DNA of 64,000 nt from Eucommia ulmoides (lineage: Eukaryota > Streptophyta > Magnoliopsida > Garryales > Eucommiaceae): NCBI GenBank assembly GCA_016647705.1, contig CM028334.1, positions 15,732,402-15,796,401 on the forward strand, written 5' to 3'. Under the pieces are notes generated by a model. That model was not told where the DNA came from and made no database searches. It saw nothing but the letters and a program-made list of their open reading frames with translations. This document shows positions 9,643 through 20,479 of the stretch, piece by piece. How positions within the stretch are numbered: the first letter of the stretch is position 1; the number at the start of each line of letters is the position of its first letter. The position numbers and the translations under genes were made by a program.

Positions 9643-11644
9643 CATTCTCTTTCTCCTAAAGAGTGTCCTCTTTCATCTGGAAGGCAACATCTTTAGCCTT
9701 GAGATTAACATCTTGTTGATCGATCACTAAGCGAGTTGAGTTTATCTCTTCAGTTAAGGTGCAAACTTTATCCCTCAGAGACAAAGAATCTCATCTCAAC
9801 GCAGTGTTCTCCATCTGAAACTTGTCGTTCTTTGAGTAGTAGAAGTCACTACTCTTCTGTAGTGCCTTCCTCTACTCGTTGGTGGAACACAACTCGAGCT
9901 CATACCTATCCTGAGAAGACCTCGCCAGAGCTAAGTCAGTCTCCAGACTGAGCTTTTGCTTCTCTAAAGCACCAATACTCTTTTCCAACGTGTTGGTCTC
10001 AGTAAGCTGATGCATGAGTTAGGCATCCAATTCGTTTGCCTCATCACCACTGCTGACTAAAGCAGACGATATATGGATGCTCTACAGTGAAAAAGTAAAC
10101 AATAAACAACTTAGAAAAAAAAAAAAAAAACAGAGTAGTTGTCAAAGAGATACTGCAATTACCTGAAAGAGTGCATATATTAGCATATTGAATAATTCAG
10201 CCTTATTATTTCCTTCAGTCCTTTATTTACCCTTGCTCCAGGATATCTCATATAGAAATTTGATGCCGTCATCAAAGATTGCACATCGGCCTGGTACTAA
10301 GGGACCAACTTCCTGGATCAGCTGACACATTTGTTGTTTAGTCATGCCATGACCACTTGATGCACTGTGGCTAGAAGCTGACGCTGGAGGAGGTTGGCGA
10401 TTGGTTGATAAAGGCTCCGTAATGGTAGGTCAACAGTTACCCTTGCAGCAGGCACTGACTCTCTGTTCTCTGCAGGGGCAGGTGTTAGGATTGTTGGGAC
10501 CGTCACTGAGATCACTCTGCGCCTGTGAATGCTCAAAGGCTGGGAGTCTTCCTCAGATTCAGTGACCTCCAAGACAACAGGTTGAGGTAGAGGATAAACA
10601 GAAGGTTAAACAACAAGCTGAATTGGCTGGCTGTCTTCTAAAGGAATAGAAGGCTCAGTAGTATGGTGAGCTGCCAGTCTTGCAGAAGTAATAACAGCCT
10701 GGGATGACGACTGCCCAGCTAGCATGGAAGACTTTTTCACAAACCTTTTTCTCTTCCTTCCAATTTGCAACTCAGCCAGTTTATCGAATTGGGAAGCGTC
10801 CATCTTTGGTCTAATGAATGGGCGATGAGTCAAAACTTTGTAGGATCTCTCTGTTGGTACCGACAACTTTCTCAACTCTCTTTCGATTCTGGCTATGAGG
10901 CCAAGACTCTTGCAAGCTCTCTCACCTGTATCAAAAATTCCAGGAAAGACATCAAAATTACTGATGCAAAGCACCAAGGAATCAAATTGTCAAGAAAACA
11001 ACAAGAAGAATTACTTGGGGAATTGAAGCGCCTCGGCACAACAGAGGGTTGCCCCACTTCTTCAAGAGAGAACCGTCAATCACCCTTGAAGAAGAGATAC
11101 CACTGTTGCCAATCTGTCTCCTTAACGGGAAGGTCGATAAAGAAAGAAAATTTCTTCGGGAAAGAGTAGTAATATCTCCCAAGATTGGAAAGGAATTTGA
11201 GGTGTCCTATACTTCTGATTGTATCTACAGAAATGGATGTTTCATTTACTCTAACTAGGGAAATGGCTCCCATGATTTTGTAAAAGCCATTAAAGGATAA
11301 CTAGGCAAAAGTTATCTCTGATTGACGGAAAAGATTACGAAAGATGTGAGTAAAGGGAAGAGTGAGTTCGTACTCAAATATCCACAAAAAGAGGCACATT
11401 TCATCCTCCTTGGCATCATAGGGCGTCCATCTTTAGACAGAACCCTAATTGACATAGATGGAAGGATGCCGTATTGTTCTCTATATGGCACAAGCCACTC
11501 CTGTGGAACTTTGCTCGCACCATGATCACCCCAGTTTTCTGAGGGATTGGAAGGCTGAGCGGCTTGAGTTGTCGTTGTTCGCTTTGTAAGGGTATTCAAC
11601 GACGAACCAGCTTCAACAAGACTATTTGATTGACTCATTGACAT
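9643..11644 (-). pseudogene. Antisense ORF 2 of the Tat-like element, N-terminal and middle parts
   Basis: A degenerate long ORF antisense to the gypsy element. From its start at 11,644 it reads MSMSQSNSLVEAGSS, then KVPQEWLVPYREQYGILPS and FCGYLSTNSLFPLLTSFV (11,312-11,600), then LGRYYYSFPKKFSFFIDLP (11,076-11,273). These resemble the putative gypsy-type transposon domain found in plant elements. Next come a basic segment (IGRKRKRFVKKSS, 10,606-10,977), a low-complexity linker (10,342-10,572) and a coiled coil (9,643-10,060; TETNTLEKSIGALEK). It continues at 3,960-3,545 beyond the Athila-like insertion. Frameshifts and stops separate the blocks, so it is a pseudogene. Function in the element is unknown. 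The basic stretch could be a nuclear-localisation or nucleic-acid-binding segment (inference). Confidence 0.7.
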
Positions 11645-12422
11645 CTTGGGGCAGAATAAGAAACAATCGAAATAGAGAATACGAAGAAAAACAATGCAAC
11701 CAAAGGATTTGGGGAAGATGAGAACTTACGTGAAATAGCAGTGATTTTTCATTTCTCTTCTCTTAAATCGTCACGAAAGTCAGAAGACCAAATGATATAA
11801 GAAAACTCCCGCTCACAACTGACATAGGTGTGGAGCCTTGATGGGTCGGATCTGGTCAGTGATGGTATCTGGGCCAAGCATGGCGAGCCCATCTGGGAAA
11901 AGACTTAAGTAGTCCATTGAACAAGCTAAACAACCTCATGAAGAGGCCTATCAATGGGCAATCGAAAGCCCTGGTGTTCGGGACTAACAAATGAATAAGT
12001 CAGTCCATCGTGACTGTATTCCCTACACATGAAGAACGTTATAACCTATTGACTGTAATGGCCCATGATTAATAGAGTATGTTACAGAGATCTCTCCCTG
12101 GTTAAAAGGAGAAGATCATAGTTATCTTTCAGGCAGTTAGGAGTGGATCACGTAACAGGCGACCTCATCAAAGAAACGACAGAGGATAACCAAGCCTATA
12201 TAAAAGGAATGTATTATTGTTTATTTCTTACGATTCAATCTATGTATTAGCCTTCTCCATAACCAGATTAATTTATTCTTACACCAGAGATTCTTTGGCC
12301 AACACCACACCAGTGTCTCCTCTCATAAAACTAAACGGTTTCGCAAGTTAGATGAGGAAGGTGAAATGATTTTTGGCACGTGAAAAACTACTTGCACATG
12401 CTAAGAATTTCTGACCACATCA
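11645..12422 (+). repeat. 3' terminal region and probable 3' LTR of the Tat-like element
   Basis: A noncoding block after the antisense ORF, with a TATA-type promoter at 12,196-12,204 (CTATATAAAAGG) as expected inside an LTR. The right limit CTGACCACATCA at 12,422 fits an LTR end. A purine-rich stretch followed by TGAGAAC near 11,719 could mark the LTR start. The matching 5' LTR is outside the window, so boundaries are not proven. Confidence 0.45.
12196..12204 (+). promoter_or_regulatory. TATA box of the Tat-like LTR
   Basis: CTATATAAAAGG lies within the probable LTR, about 220 bp before its inferred end. Confidence 0.5.
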
Positions 12423-13244
12423 ATTATTACTCCAATTTTTTTTTCGCTTGCAACTAAGCGATCACAGTTGAGCTTTCAATTATCCTATCTCAAGAATCCA
12501 AGAGCACTAAACCAAAATTTGAAAGTGAATATTAGTTGCCTCCGACGACCATAAATTTTGCATTATACACTTATTTCATCACTTATGAGCATCATGAATC
12601 AATGAACCAGCCCCTTCGAAAAATTCAATTGGCTTTTAAAATGTGTTAGATGAAATTACATGTATCTCAATTAATTATCTCTCTAAATGATTTTATTTTA
12701 TTTATTTATTTATTTATTTTTAGATTTTACGACAATGTCATGTCCGGATCAGTTTATGCGCACCTCAACTAATCACCTTTCCGGGTGATCTTAAAGTGCA
12801 CTCTTCCACATCGATTTGGTACATTCATGATTAAATTCAAGATTTAATGTCTAGATTGCTCCCCAGGAGAGTACTCTTTTGAATGATTTTAAAGAAGTAT
12901 ACTTCTACATTGACTTGATACATTTAAGATTAAATTCAGAATATTGTGGGCGCACTTCTCAATTGGCCATATATGTTTGATTTCTGATTTGAAAGTCACT
13001 TAATTAGCATGAGTAACTTGTTGGCTCATTTTAAGGGCATAGTTGTGAGACTATTGGGTTGGTCTATTTTATTTTATTTTGGCCTTATTTTTCTCTATTT
13101 TCATTCAATTCTATGGATGCTTACTAGGTTGTCAATTCGGTGGCGTTGTATAATGTTCCGAGATTTATGTTTTATTCTCAGAAACTTTGGAACGAAAAAC
13201 AAAAATTTCAAAATAATTCTTTTTGGATCTAAAAAATTTAGGAG
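12423..13244. other. Noncoding region with a SINE-like repeat
   Basis: No recognisable gene. It includes the dispersed repeat at 12,735-12,970 described separately. The 83-codon frame at 13,009-13,260 has no coding character and runs into the MITE terminus. Confidence 0.6.
12735..12970 (+). repeat. Dispersed SINE-like repeat, copy 1
   Basis: Shares an ordered series of phrases with 23,570-23,765 and 47,770-47,965: CAGTTTATGCGCACCTC, ACTAATCAC, CTCTTCCACATCGA, TTGGTACATTCATGATTAAA and a GGAGAGT phrase. The internal block (TTAAAG...TTCAGATTT) is partly duplicated in this copy. It resembles tRNA-derived plant SINE families, but no A-box/B-box pair or clean tail could be fixed by eye. Confidence 0.5.
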
Positions 13245-13377
13245 CATAACGTTTGGTTAGTGTTTCTGATTTTCAGTTTCGACTTCCAATAAATTGAGAT
13301 GAGAATTTTGCTTCCATTTTGGAATATTAAGGGAATTGAAACATGTTTGGTAACGATCATTGTTTCTTTTTCTTTAG

Positions 13378-13921
13378 GAAAAATTACCGGGTAATCTCAC
13401 CTTTAGTGTGAAACTACCGATAAAACCCACATCCCTTTCCTTACACCTAAAACTCTCATGCCAACGATTTCTTGTACCGATTAGCCCCTTTTTAAAAAAT
13501 GGCTGACGACGAGATTACTGAAATGCCCCTCCTATGATTTCGCGTGAGCATCGCCTTGTCACTGTCACTGTCAAGATCCGACGCACTCCCGCCATCGCTA
13601 TCCAGATTCAATGCCTTTCCTATCGTCGCCGTCCAGATTCACCTTCTCCACCACCTTCGCAACTCAAATCTAAGCATTTCAATAGATGCGTCACCTTATT
13701 TATGCTTTGTTTCAATTTGGTGGGATTTTAATTATTTTAGAGAGAGAGAAAAATGGTGAAGTGAGTATTAAAGCCTTTGAAGTTCCTTTTTGACTATTTA
13801 CACATTACTCCCTACAATGTTAAATGTAACATCCCCTTAAAATATAGTGAAAGAAATGTGGGTATGTGATAATATGGGTCTGTGTTACATGTAATATCCC
13901 CTTGAAATATAAGTGAGAGAA

Positions 13922-13957
<36 letters not shown>

Positions 13958-15237
13958 TAATGTGAGTCTGTATTAGTGAGAGAAATTGAAAATCGGATTA
14001 ATGTTACATGTAACATCCTGTGAAATATAGATGTTACATGTGAATTTGTGAGAGATCCCCTTGAAATATAGTGATGAAAATGTGGGTATGTAATAATGTG
14101 GGTTTGTGTTATATGTAACATCCCCTTGAAATATAGTGAGGGAAATGTGAGTATGTGATAATATGGGTCTGTGTTAGTAAGAAAAATTAAAAATCGCATT
14201 AATGTTACATATTGCACCCTTTGAAATATAAATGTAAAAATATGTTTTGCAGAGCCTTTGGAGTTTCTTTTTTCCTATTTACACATTGCACCCTGTAATG
14301 TTACATGTAACATCCCCTGGGTATTAAAGCCTTTGAAGTTCTTTTTTGACTATTTACACATTACACCCTACAATGTTACATGTAACATCCCCTTGAAATA
14401 TAGTGAGAAAAATGTGGGTATGTGGGTCTGTGTTACATGTAACATCCCCTTGAAATATAAGTGAGAAAAATGTGTGTATGTGATAATGTGGGTCTGTGTT
14501 AGTAAGAGAAATTGAAAATCAGATTAATGTTACATGTAACATCCTGTGAAATATAGATGTTACATGTGTGTTAGTGAGAGATCCCTTTGAAATATAGTGA
14601 GGGAAATGTGGGTCTGTGTTACATGTAATATCCCCTTGAAATATAGTGAGGGAAATATAGGTATGTGATAATGTGGGTCTGTGTTAGTGAGAGAAATTAG
14701 AAATCAGATTAATGTTACATGTAACATCCTATGAAATATAGATGTTACATGTATGTTAGTGAGAGAAATTGAAAATTGCATTAATGTAACATGTAACACC
14801 CTATAAAATATAGATGTAAAAATATGTTTTGTATGTAATATCAATTAAAAATAATTTTTGATATATAAATGTTACATGTAATATTCATTAATTTTTGTTT
14901 TTGAAATTTGTCAATATTAGACAGTGTTACATTCTTACATTTGATATTACATGTAACATCCACACATAATACGATCCACAGGTCCAAAAAATATTATTAG
15001 GATATCGTAAAAAAGATGACATTTTACTGATTAATACAGTATAAAAATATTAATTTTACGACATAAGGAACTATGAAAAAATTCATGTGTTTTGATGTTA
15101 GCATTGAAAGTTATATAGGAGAGGTATTTTCGTTATAAAAATGGCAAAATAACTGCTCGGTGCATGGAAAGATGAGAGGGTTTAATCGGTAATTTCTTGC
15201 ACGTTTTTATCAATTCGGTCAGCGCCCCTTTAATTTA
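13378..15237. mobile_element. Mutator-like element with long TIRs nested in the MITE
   Basis: The first 165 bp or so (13,378-13,543; AAACTACCGATAAAACCC, then ATTACTGAAATGCCCCTCC) are an imperfect inverted copy of the last 165 bp (15,075-15,237; reverse strand AAATTACCGATTAAACCC, then ATAACGAAAATACCTCTCC). TIRs this long, and the AAAT-CCC wording, are typical of Mutator-like nonautonomous elements. No transposase is present. A clear 9-bp target duplication could not be fixed. The interior is mostly a minisatellite. Confidence 0.6.
13790..14830 (+). repeat. Complex minisatellite with repeated palindrome GTTACATGTAAC
   Basis: Irregular tandem modules built from GTTACATGTAACATCC, CCTTGAAATATAGTGAG, GAAATGTGGGTATGTGATAAT and GGGTCTGTGTTAGTGAGAG. 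At least six exact copies of the 12-bp palindrome GTTACATGTAAC occur (14,003; 14,300; 14,375; 14,432; 14,529; 14,713), plus several one-base variants. A TG dinucleotide run lies at 13,926-13,957. Confidence 0.85.
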
Positions 15238-15620
15238 TGATAACTGAAACCAAATACACATTTGGTTGCAATATTTGTTTTTTTTTTTTTTTCTTTAAAT
15301 ATATGGTGGCCGACGTGGTGGTGATTGCCGATGAGGTGGTAGTCAGAATAGTTTTGTGGGAGTGAATAAGAACCAATATGTTTTTTGTTTCTCAAATTCT
15401 TAAATAAGTCAGGAATTACTTTCAAATTATTTCCAAAACTTTGGAAACAAAAACATGTTTAACAAACGTGTTTCTATACATTAATCCCAAAATTTTGAGA
15501 GCGGAACATAAATCACGAAACGGAAACGGTAACCAAACAATGCCTAATCTTCCTTTGCCATCAGATTGCAAACACAGTTCAAGATTTCTATGTTTGCATG
15601 AGGCCTTTTTTCCCCCTTTA

Positions 15621-15621
<1 letters not shown>

Positions 15622-15667
<46 letters not shown>
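15622..15667. repeat. (AT)n microsatellite
   Basis: Pure AT dinucleotide run of about 23 units. Confidence 0.95.
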
Positions 15668-15668
<1 letters not shown>

Positions 15669-16131
15669 TCTCTCTTTCGGTAGGGAGATCAAAACTCGTC
15701 TTTGCAGAATATGTTGGAAATTGAACCACTGATCTATAGGTCACGATGTTGTTTCCCTTCCCATGAATACCGCTGCCCACGTTGCTATTTGGCAATTTCT
15801 CTGCAAATTTTAACTTCGTAATCATGTTTGCCGATGACTAATGTCCCTAAATACAAGTTAAAAAAAAAGAAGAAGAAGAAGAAGAAAGCTAAGGAATCTA
15901 ATATAATTTCCTCTTCCGTAGCAAAATGTGTTTAGGGAAAGGGGGAAAATTAGGGGTATACAGGGCTCTTATGGAATCTAAGGTATGACCCGCCATATAA
16001 GCTGAGTTCGAACAGAGTCTAAAAATTTATGTTTAAGTTTGATTCGTTTAATAATCGAACTGTTTGCGAACTTAATCTAGTTTTTTTTTAACATTATTTA
16101 TTAATTAAATTTTAATGCTTAGGACTATATA

Positions 16132-16136
<5 letters not shown>

Positions 16137-16172
<36 letters not shown>
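16137..16172. repeat. (AT)n microsatellite
   Basis: AT dinucleotide run of about 18 units. Confidence 0.95.
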
Positions 16173-16176
<4 letters not shown>

Positions 16177-18182
16177 TAATTATTTATAATCGTTTCTTGA
16201 AAATTTATATACAAAATTCAAATATTTAATTTATTAGAGAATCAAAATATAAGAATTATAAAGAATTATTGAATTAAATGATTTGATATTTAAGATTGTA
16301 ATATAAAGAAATTCAAGATTCTATTTTACTATTTTTTCATACAAAAATATAATGCAATATTTTAGTTTTATATTATTCGAGTGGTTCATTAACATTAACG
16401 AGTCTAACTCGAGTATTTGATGATTGTTTATTTAATAAATGAGCCTAATTAAAAACTTAAACTTGGTTCATTTATTAAATGAAGGAGTTTCGAACGAATT
16501 ATTATCGAGCCGAGTGTAAGTAGTTCAAGAACAAATTGGTTTAGTTTACGAAGATTCTTAATCCTCGGGAAAATTTTATTTGAGACGTTGAGGCCCTAAA
16601 AATACACAGCATACTTCATCTCCAGTGACACAATGCTGCATTTACAGAATCTAAATAATGATGCTCATATTCTAACAGGCCAAAGCGCAAAGGTATCTTG
16701 TACACTGATAAAACCTAAAAAACACATGAATTTTTTTCTTTAAAAACGTTTTAAAAAAAAAAAAAAAAAAGACCACATCGATATTCTTTTAGTTTATATT
16801 ATTTTTATGGCTTTATTTGAAAAAAAAAAAAAAAAAATCAGGTGAAAGAGTTTCAGTGGGTGATAAGGATGATTTGTTGGTGAAATTATAAGCCCTAAAA
16901 GATAAGAGTCCTTTTCATCTGTGCAAGGACAATGAAATGATACCCATTTAGAAAGATAGCTTGACCGTTGGGGCTACCGAATAAGCCATTTCTTTCGCAA
17001 AGTACTTTGATCATTTTCCATTACCACCCCACCCCCCCACCCCCCCTCCAAAAAAAAAAAAAATACCAGAAATTGTTCGTTCCAATCGCTAAAGACAATT
17101 GTACCCATTTGGTGTCTGCAACCGCTAAATCTGCCATTACTGGAGCTAACAAGACCTCTCTCTCTCTCTCTATTTTTTTTAATAAACTTCAGTGTTTTTT
17201 TGTTCCTCTACTGTAATATGTGTCAAAGACGGTGGAGTTGCCGGTAAAAGAAGCAGGAAGTGGTTTATAATCAGGTTGAGGATGGTGCAATATAGATCTC
17301 TCTCTCTCACTCTCTGTCTAGGTTTTTTGTTCTTCTAGGAGCACCCGCCCAAAAAAAAAAGCAAAAAAGAAAAGAAAAAAACCCAGATTTCCGAAATAAA
17401 GGTTTTGAAAATGGAAAAGAGAGACGGTGAGAATTATTTATTACTTGGTTTAAATGCGATTACTATATTAGGTGAAGATCTCTCCCTTCCCCCCCCCCCC
17501 CCCGGGCCGCGTCTCGAATGGACAAGGTAAAATTCATGCTCAGGACTTCAGGTTTTATTCTTCTGTTGGTGGTATTTGTTAGGGCACAGCAAAATCTCTC
17601 TTTCAGAACAGCACAGAGAGAGAGATTCAAAGTCAATAGTGATTCTGATTTAACGCAATCTGAAGGAATCAAGGAAATTTTCGTTTAAGGCTGAAGTAAG
17701 GCTTATTTTCTTTGGTGACCTCTCTCTTCTATCTCTGTGTGAGTCTTCTTTTGCTGCTGAACTACAAAACCTAGCTCTAAGGGGTACAGAAAATGGCTGA
17801 TCTATTCGATAGAAACTCTCTCTCTCTAGATGTGTGTATGATTTTTTCTATACAAACCTAGCTATCTACAAGGAGGGGACCAAAGAACCCTATTGGTAAA
17901 ACCCTAAAAAATCAGACAGTACCACTTGATAAATTGGGCCCCGAATCCCCTACCAATTGATAGAGTTGGTTCCAGCTAGATTTGGTGGTTTCTGATCAAC
18001 TCTCTAATCTATTTCCTACTTCTATACAAGTACACCACTACTGGGTACTAGCTGCACCTAATTAATATTGCACATGAAGCTATTCTACGTATATATGCCT
18101 GAGTATCTCCCAGATTTTTTATTTTTTATTATTTTTTTTAATACAAATACTGTGTTAAAAATCGTCTTCGTATCAAACTCAC

Positions 18183-18247
18183 TGTGCATTTGAATTGCTT
18201 TGTTTACCTAGTCCAGAAATGCATGTCTGCTGCTACTCTATACATAT

Positions 18248-18304
<57 letters not shown>

Positions 18305-18710
18305 ATGGAGAGAGTGTGTGTACTGTGTAAAGACTAGGTACATTTTTTTTTTGAACTTTTTATAATTTTTGATGTAGATACACACACACACACACACACA
18401 TATAACAAATTAGATGGATGCTATGTTCAATTCAGCAAAGAAATCAATACCCAAGTTAAATATGTAATCCTATGTGGGTGTTTTAGCACAGTTCCCTGAC
18501 TTCTCAAACCAAAGCCGTTTGATGTCCTGTGAAACAAAGTCGTTTCCCTAACTTCTCAGGCCTAAACAAGCCATTTGATGTCCTGTGTGTGTATTTGAAG
18601 TGCTTGGTTTCCCTAGTTCGGAAACGGATGTCTTCTGCTACTCTCTATACATATCTCTACAGACACAGATATACATATCTCTATACTTTTATATATATAC
18701 ACACACACAT

Positions 18711-18753
<43 letters not shown>

Positions 18754-18985
18754 GGTACAATTTGTTTTTGAACTTTTTATAAATTTTGATGTCGCGAATA
18801 TTCTCAAAAACTATGGGGTCGAGAAATATAAAAAATAAAATAAAAATAATTTAGTCAGATACTCTGTTCAATCCAGCAAAGAAATCAATACCCAAATTAT
18901 ATCTAGAATCTTATGTGGGTGTGTAAGCACAATTCCCTTACTTCTCAAGCCTAAACAAACCGTTCTACGTCCTGTAAAATAAAGA
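18183..18985 (+). repeat. Tandem duplication of a ~400-bp segment with different microsatellites
   Basis: The segment from about 18,183 to 18,540 recurs at about 18,595 to 18,985. Shared phrases in the same order are TTGCTTTGTTTACCTAGT/TTGGTTTCCCTAGTTC, CTACTCTATACATATCTCTAC, GAACTTTTTATAA, CAGCAAAGAAATCAATACCC and TATGTGGGTG. The first copy carries a (CA) run of about 26 units at 18,252-18,302; the second carries a short CA run and a (GA) run of about 18 units at 18,714-18,749. Confidence 0.8.
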
Positions 18986-20470
18986 ATGACTGAAAATTCT
19001 CGATTTATTAAAAAGTAACGTGAGTATTTTGTTTTATAATACAGATTTCAACTCGATTTTATGATTTATAATGATTTTATTGCGTATTAAAATTTATTCA
19101 ATTTAAAATAAAATAATATTTTTATATGAACACGGGTACACACTAATTAATAAATAGGAGGTAAGCCATACTAACCTATAAAAAGAGGTAATTTAATTTT
19201 GATTTCACATGAAAGGTTATAAATATGGACAATGATTAATATATAATTTTAATTAATTACAATAAATAAATATTTTTTTTCATAATTTAATCGTGCCTGT
19301 AAAATTTTGTGTAAGCGTACTCACTTTAAATTTATTAAAATTCGGCAAATTTGATTTAAGTCCTTGAAGTTTGAGAAACATTTCGATGTTATCCGTCCTA
19401 CAATCTCATTCTTTTTAATTAAGTCTCATATAATGGTATTTTAAATTTTATTTTCGTCTTTTTATGTGTTGTCTCTATATTTTTTTTTTCTCTATCTCTA
19501 TCGCCCTTCATCTTCATTCATCAAAATACGAATAGCACCTAAAATAACAATTACTTAAATCTCTAATTCTTAGATTGCACACAAAAGAGACAAGTTTTAA
19601 TTGTACTTGTGATTGAGGTGAAAAAATTAGTTTAGTTAGTGAAATTTGGGCCAATTCTTGCCTTTATAAGGCTTACTATATGATTTTTCAAGGTACTGAA
19701 GTTAAGTTTAGAATGCATAAGTGTTCCTGCAAAACTATTTATTGATCCATTACCTATGTGCAGACGATAAAAAAAATATATTGTCCTTTTTAATTGCCCA
19801 ACGTGCAAGTTAGAATTGTCCGTGAAAACAAATTCATAGTTATAAAACTTTTAAAACATTGTCATAAGTCGGTGAAACTGTTGTGATTATAGTAACACAG
19901 TTTAAGAATGAAGATTTTTAAGAACTAAATAATTGAATAAATTAAAACTTTAGGTGGACACATGTGTTAAACTTTAAGCACCAAAATTATCCTGTTTCTC
20001 TCCCACATGATTCAACTACTATTCCATCATAATGACAGAAAATTGACAAATTCATGATGGCAACATAGTGATGACTCACTCAATAGAAGGGATCAATGAA
20101 TGTAAGCCACTTCATGTTTGGTGAAATTTATTTTGCCATGTCCGCACCGTAACTTTGTTGCTCCCACACTTTTCTTCGGATAAAATTTTGCATCATACAA
20201 TTCGCATGTTTGGTTCTAGGCCTTAACCTTCCATATTTGTTCGATCATCTTTTTTATGGTTTTCTATATTTATTTATTATTTTTTGTGTGTATGTCTTCT
20301 TTTTCTCTTTTAGTGTTATACTTTAGTTATTTTAAGCAAATTTTAATTCTTAGAAAGTTGTCAATTGCGGGTAAAAATCTCTTAAAGTATTTGTTTGGTT
20401 TTCAACTCGAAAATATTAATATTTTAATGAATGCCTTTATTCAAATTGAATGTTTTTATTCTGTACATGA
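18986..20470. other. AT-rich noncoding region
   Basis: I see no gene, RNA gene or clear repeat. The first part of the open frame starting at 20,256 is hydrophobic, T-rich translation and not part of the LINE homology. Confidence 0.5.
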
Positions 20471-20479
20471 TTATAGACA

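Larger units (their letters stand above)
13245..15546. mobile_element. TIR MITE (GTTTGGTTA family), copy 1, split by another element
   Basis: The left end CGTTTGGTTAGTGTTTC and the right end GAAACGGTAACCAAAC are inverted copies. Internal sequence matches the intact copy at 33,072-33,548: a GGTAACGATCATTG block, then TGGTGGTAG...ATAGTTTTGTG and ATTCCCAAAATTTTGA-type blocks. About 1.86 kb at 13,378-15,237 is absent from the other copy and is a later insertion. No transposase. The superfamily is not assigned. Confidence 0.6.
15547..18180. other. Noncoding region with microsatellites
   Basis: No gene recognised. It holds an AT run at 15,622-15,667, an AT run at 16,137-16,172, a possible degenerate MITE at about 15,985-16,560 bounded by AGTTCGAAC- and TTCGAAC/GTTC-like sequence, A tracts near 16,752 and 16,822, CT tracts near 17,158 and 17,300, and a C15 run at 17,489-17,503. 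Short open frames here are low-complexity by-products. Confidence 0.6.

Noticed and set aside
13885..14217. 110-codon minus-strand frame with His-Thr repeats
   Set aside because: Translation of the TG run and minisatellite.
13790..14830. Possible CRISPR array, from the palindromic repeats
   Set aside because: Spacing is irregular and the intervening segments are themselves repeats, not unique spacers. The sequence context is a plant genome.
17463..17672. 69-codon minus-strand frame and the CT-rich stretch around it, considered as a gene 5' end
   Set aside because: No domain, no following exons, and it contains a C15 homopolymer.
17700..17745. CT-rich stretch considered as a miR156-like precursor arm
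   Set aside because: The 20-nt miR156 sequence is not present on either strand and no matching star arm was found.
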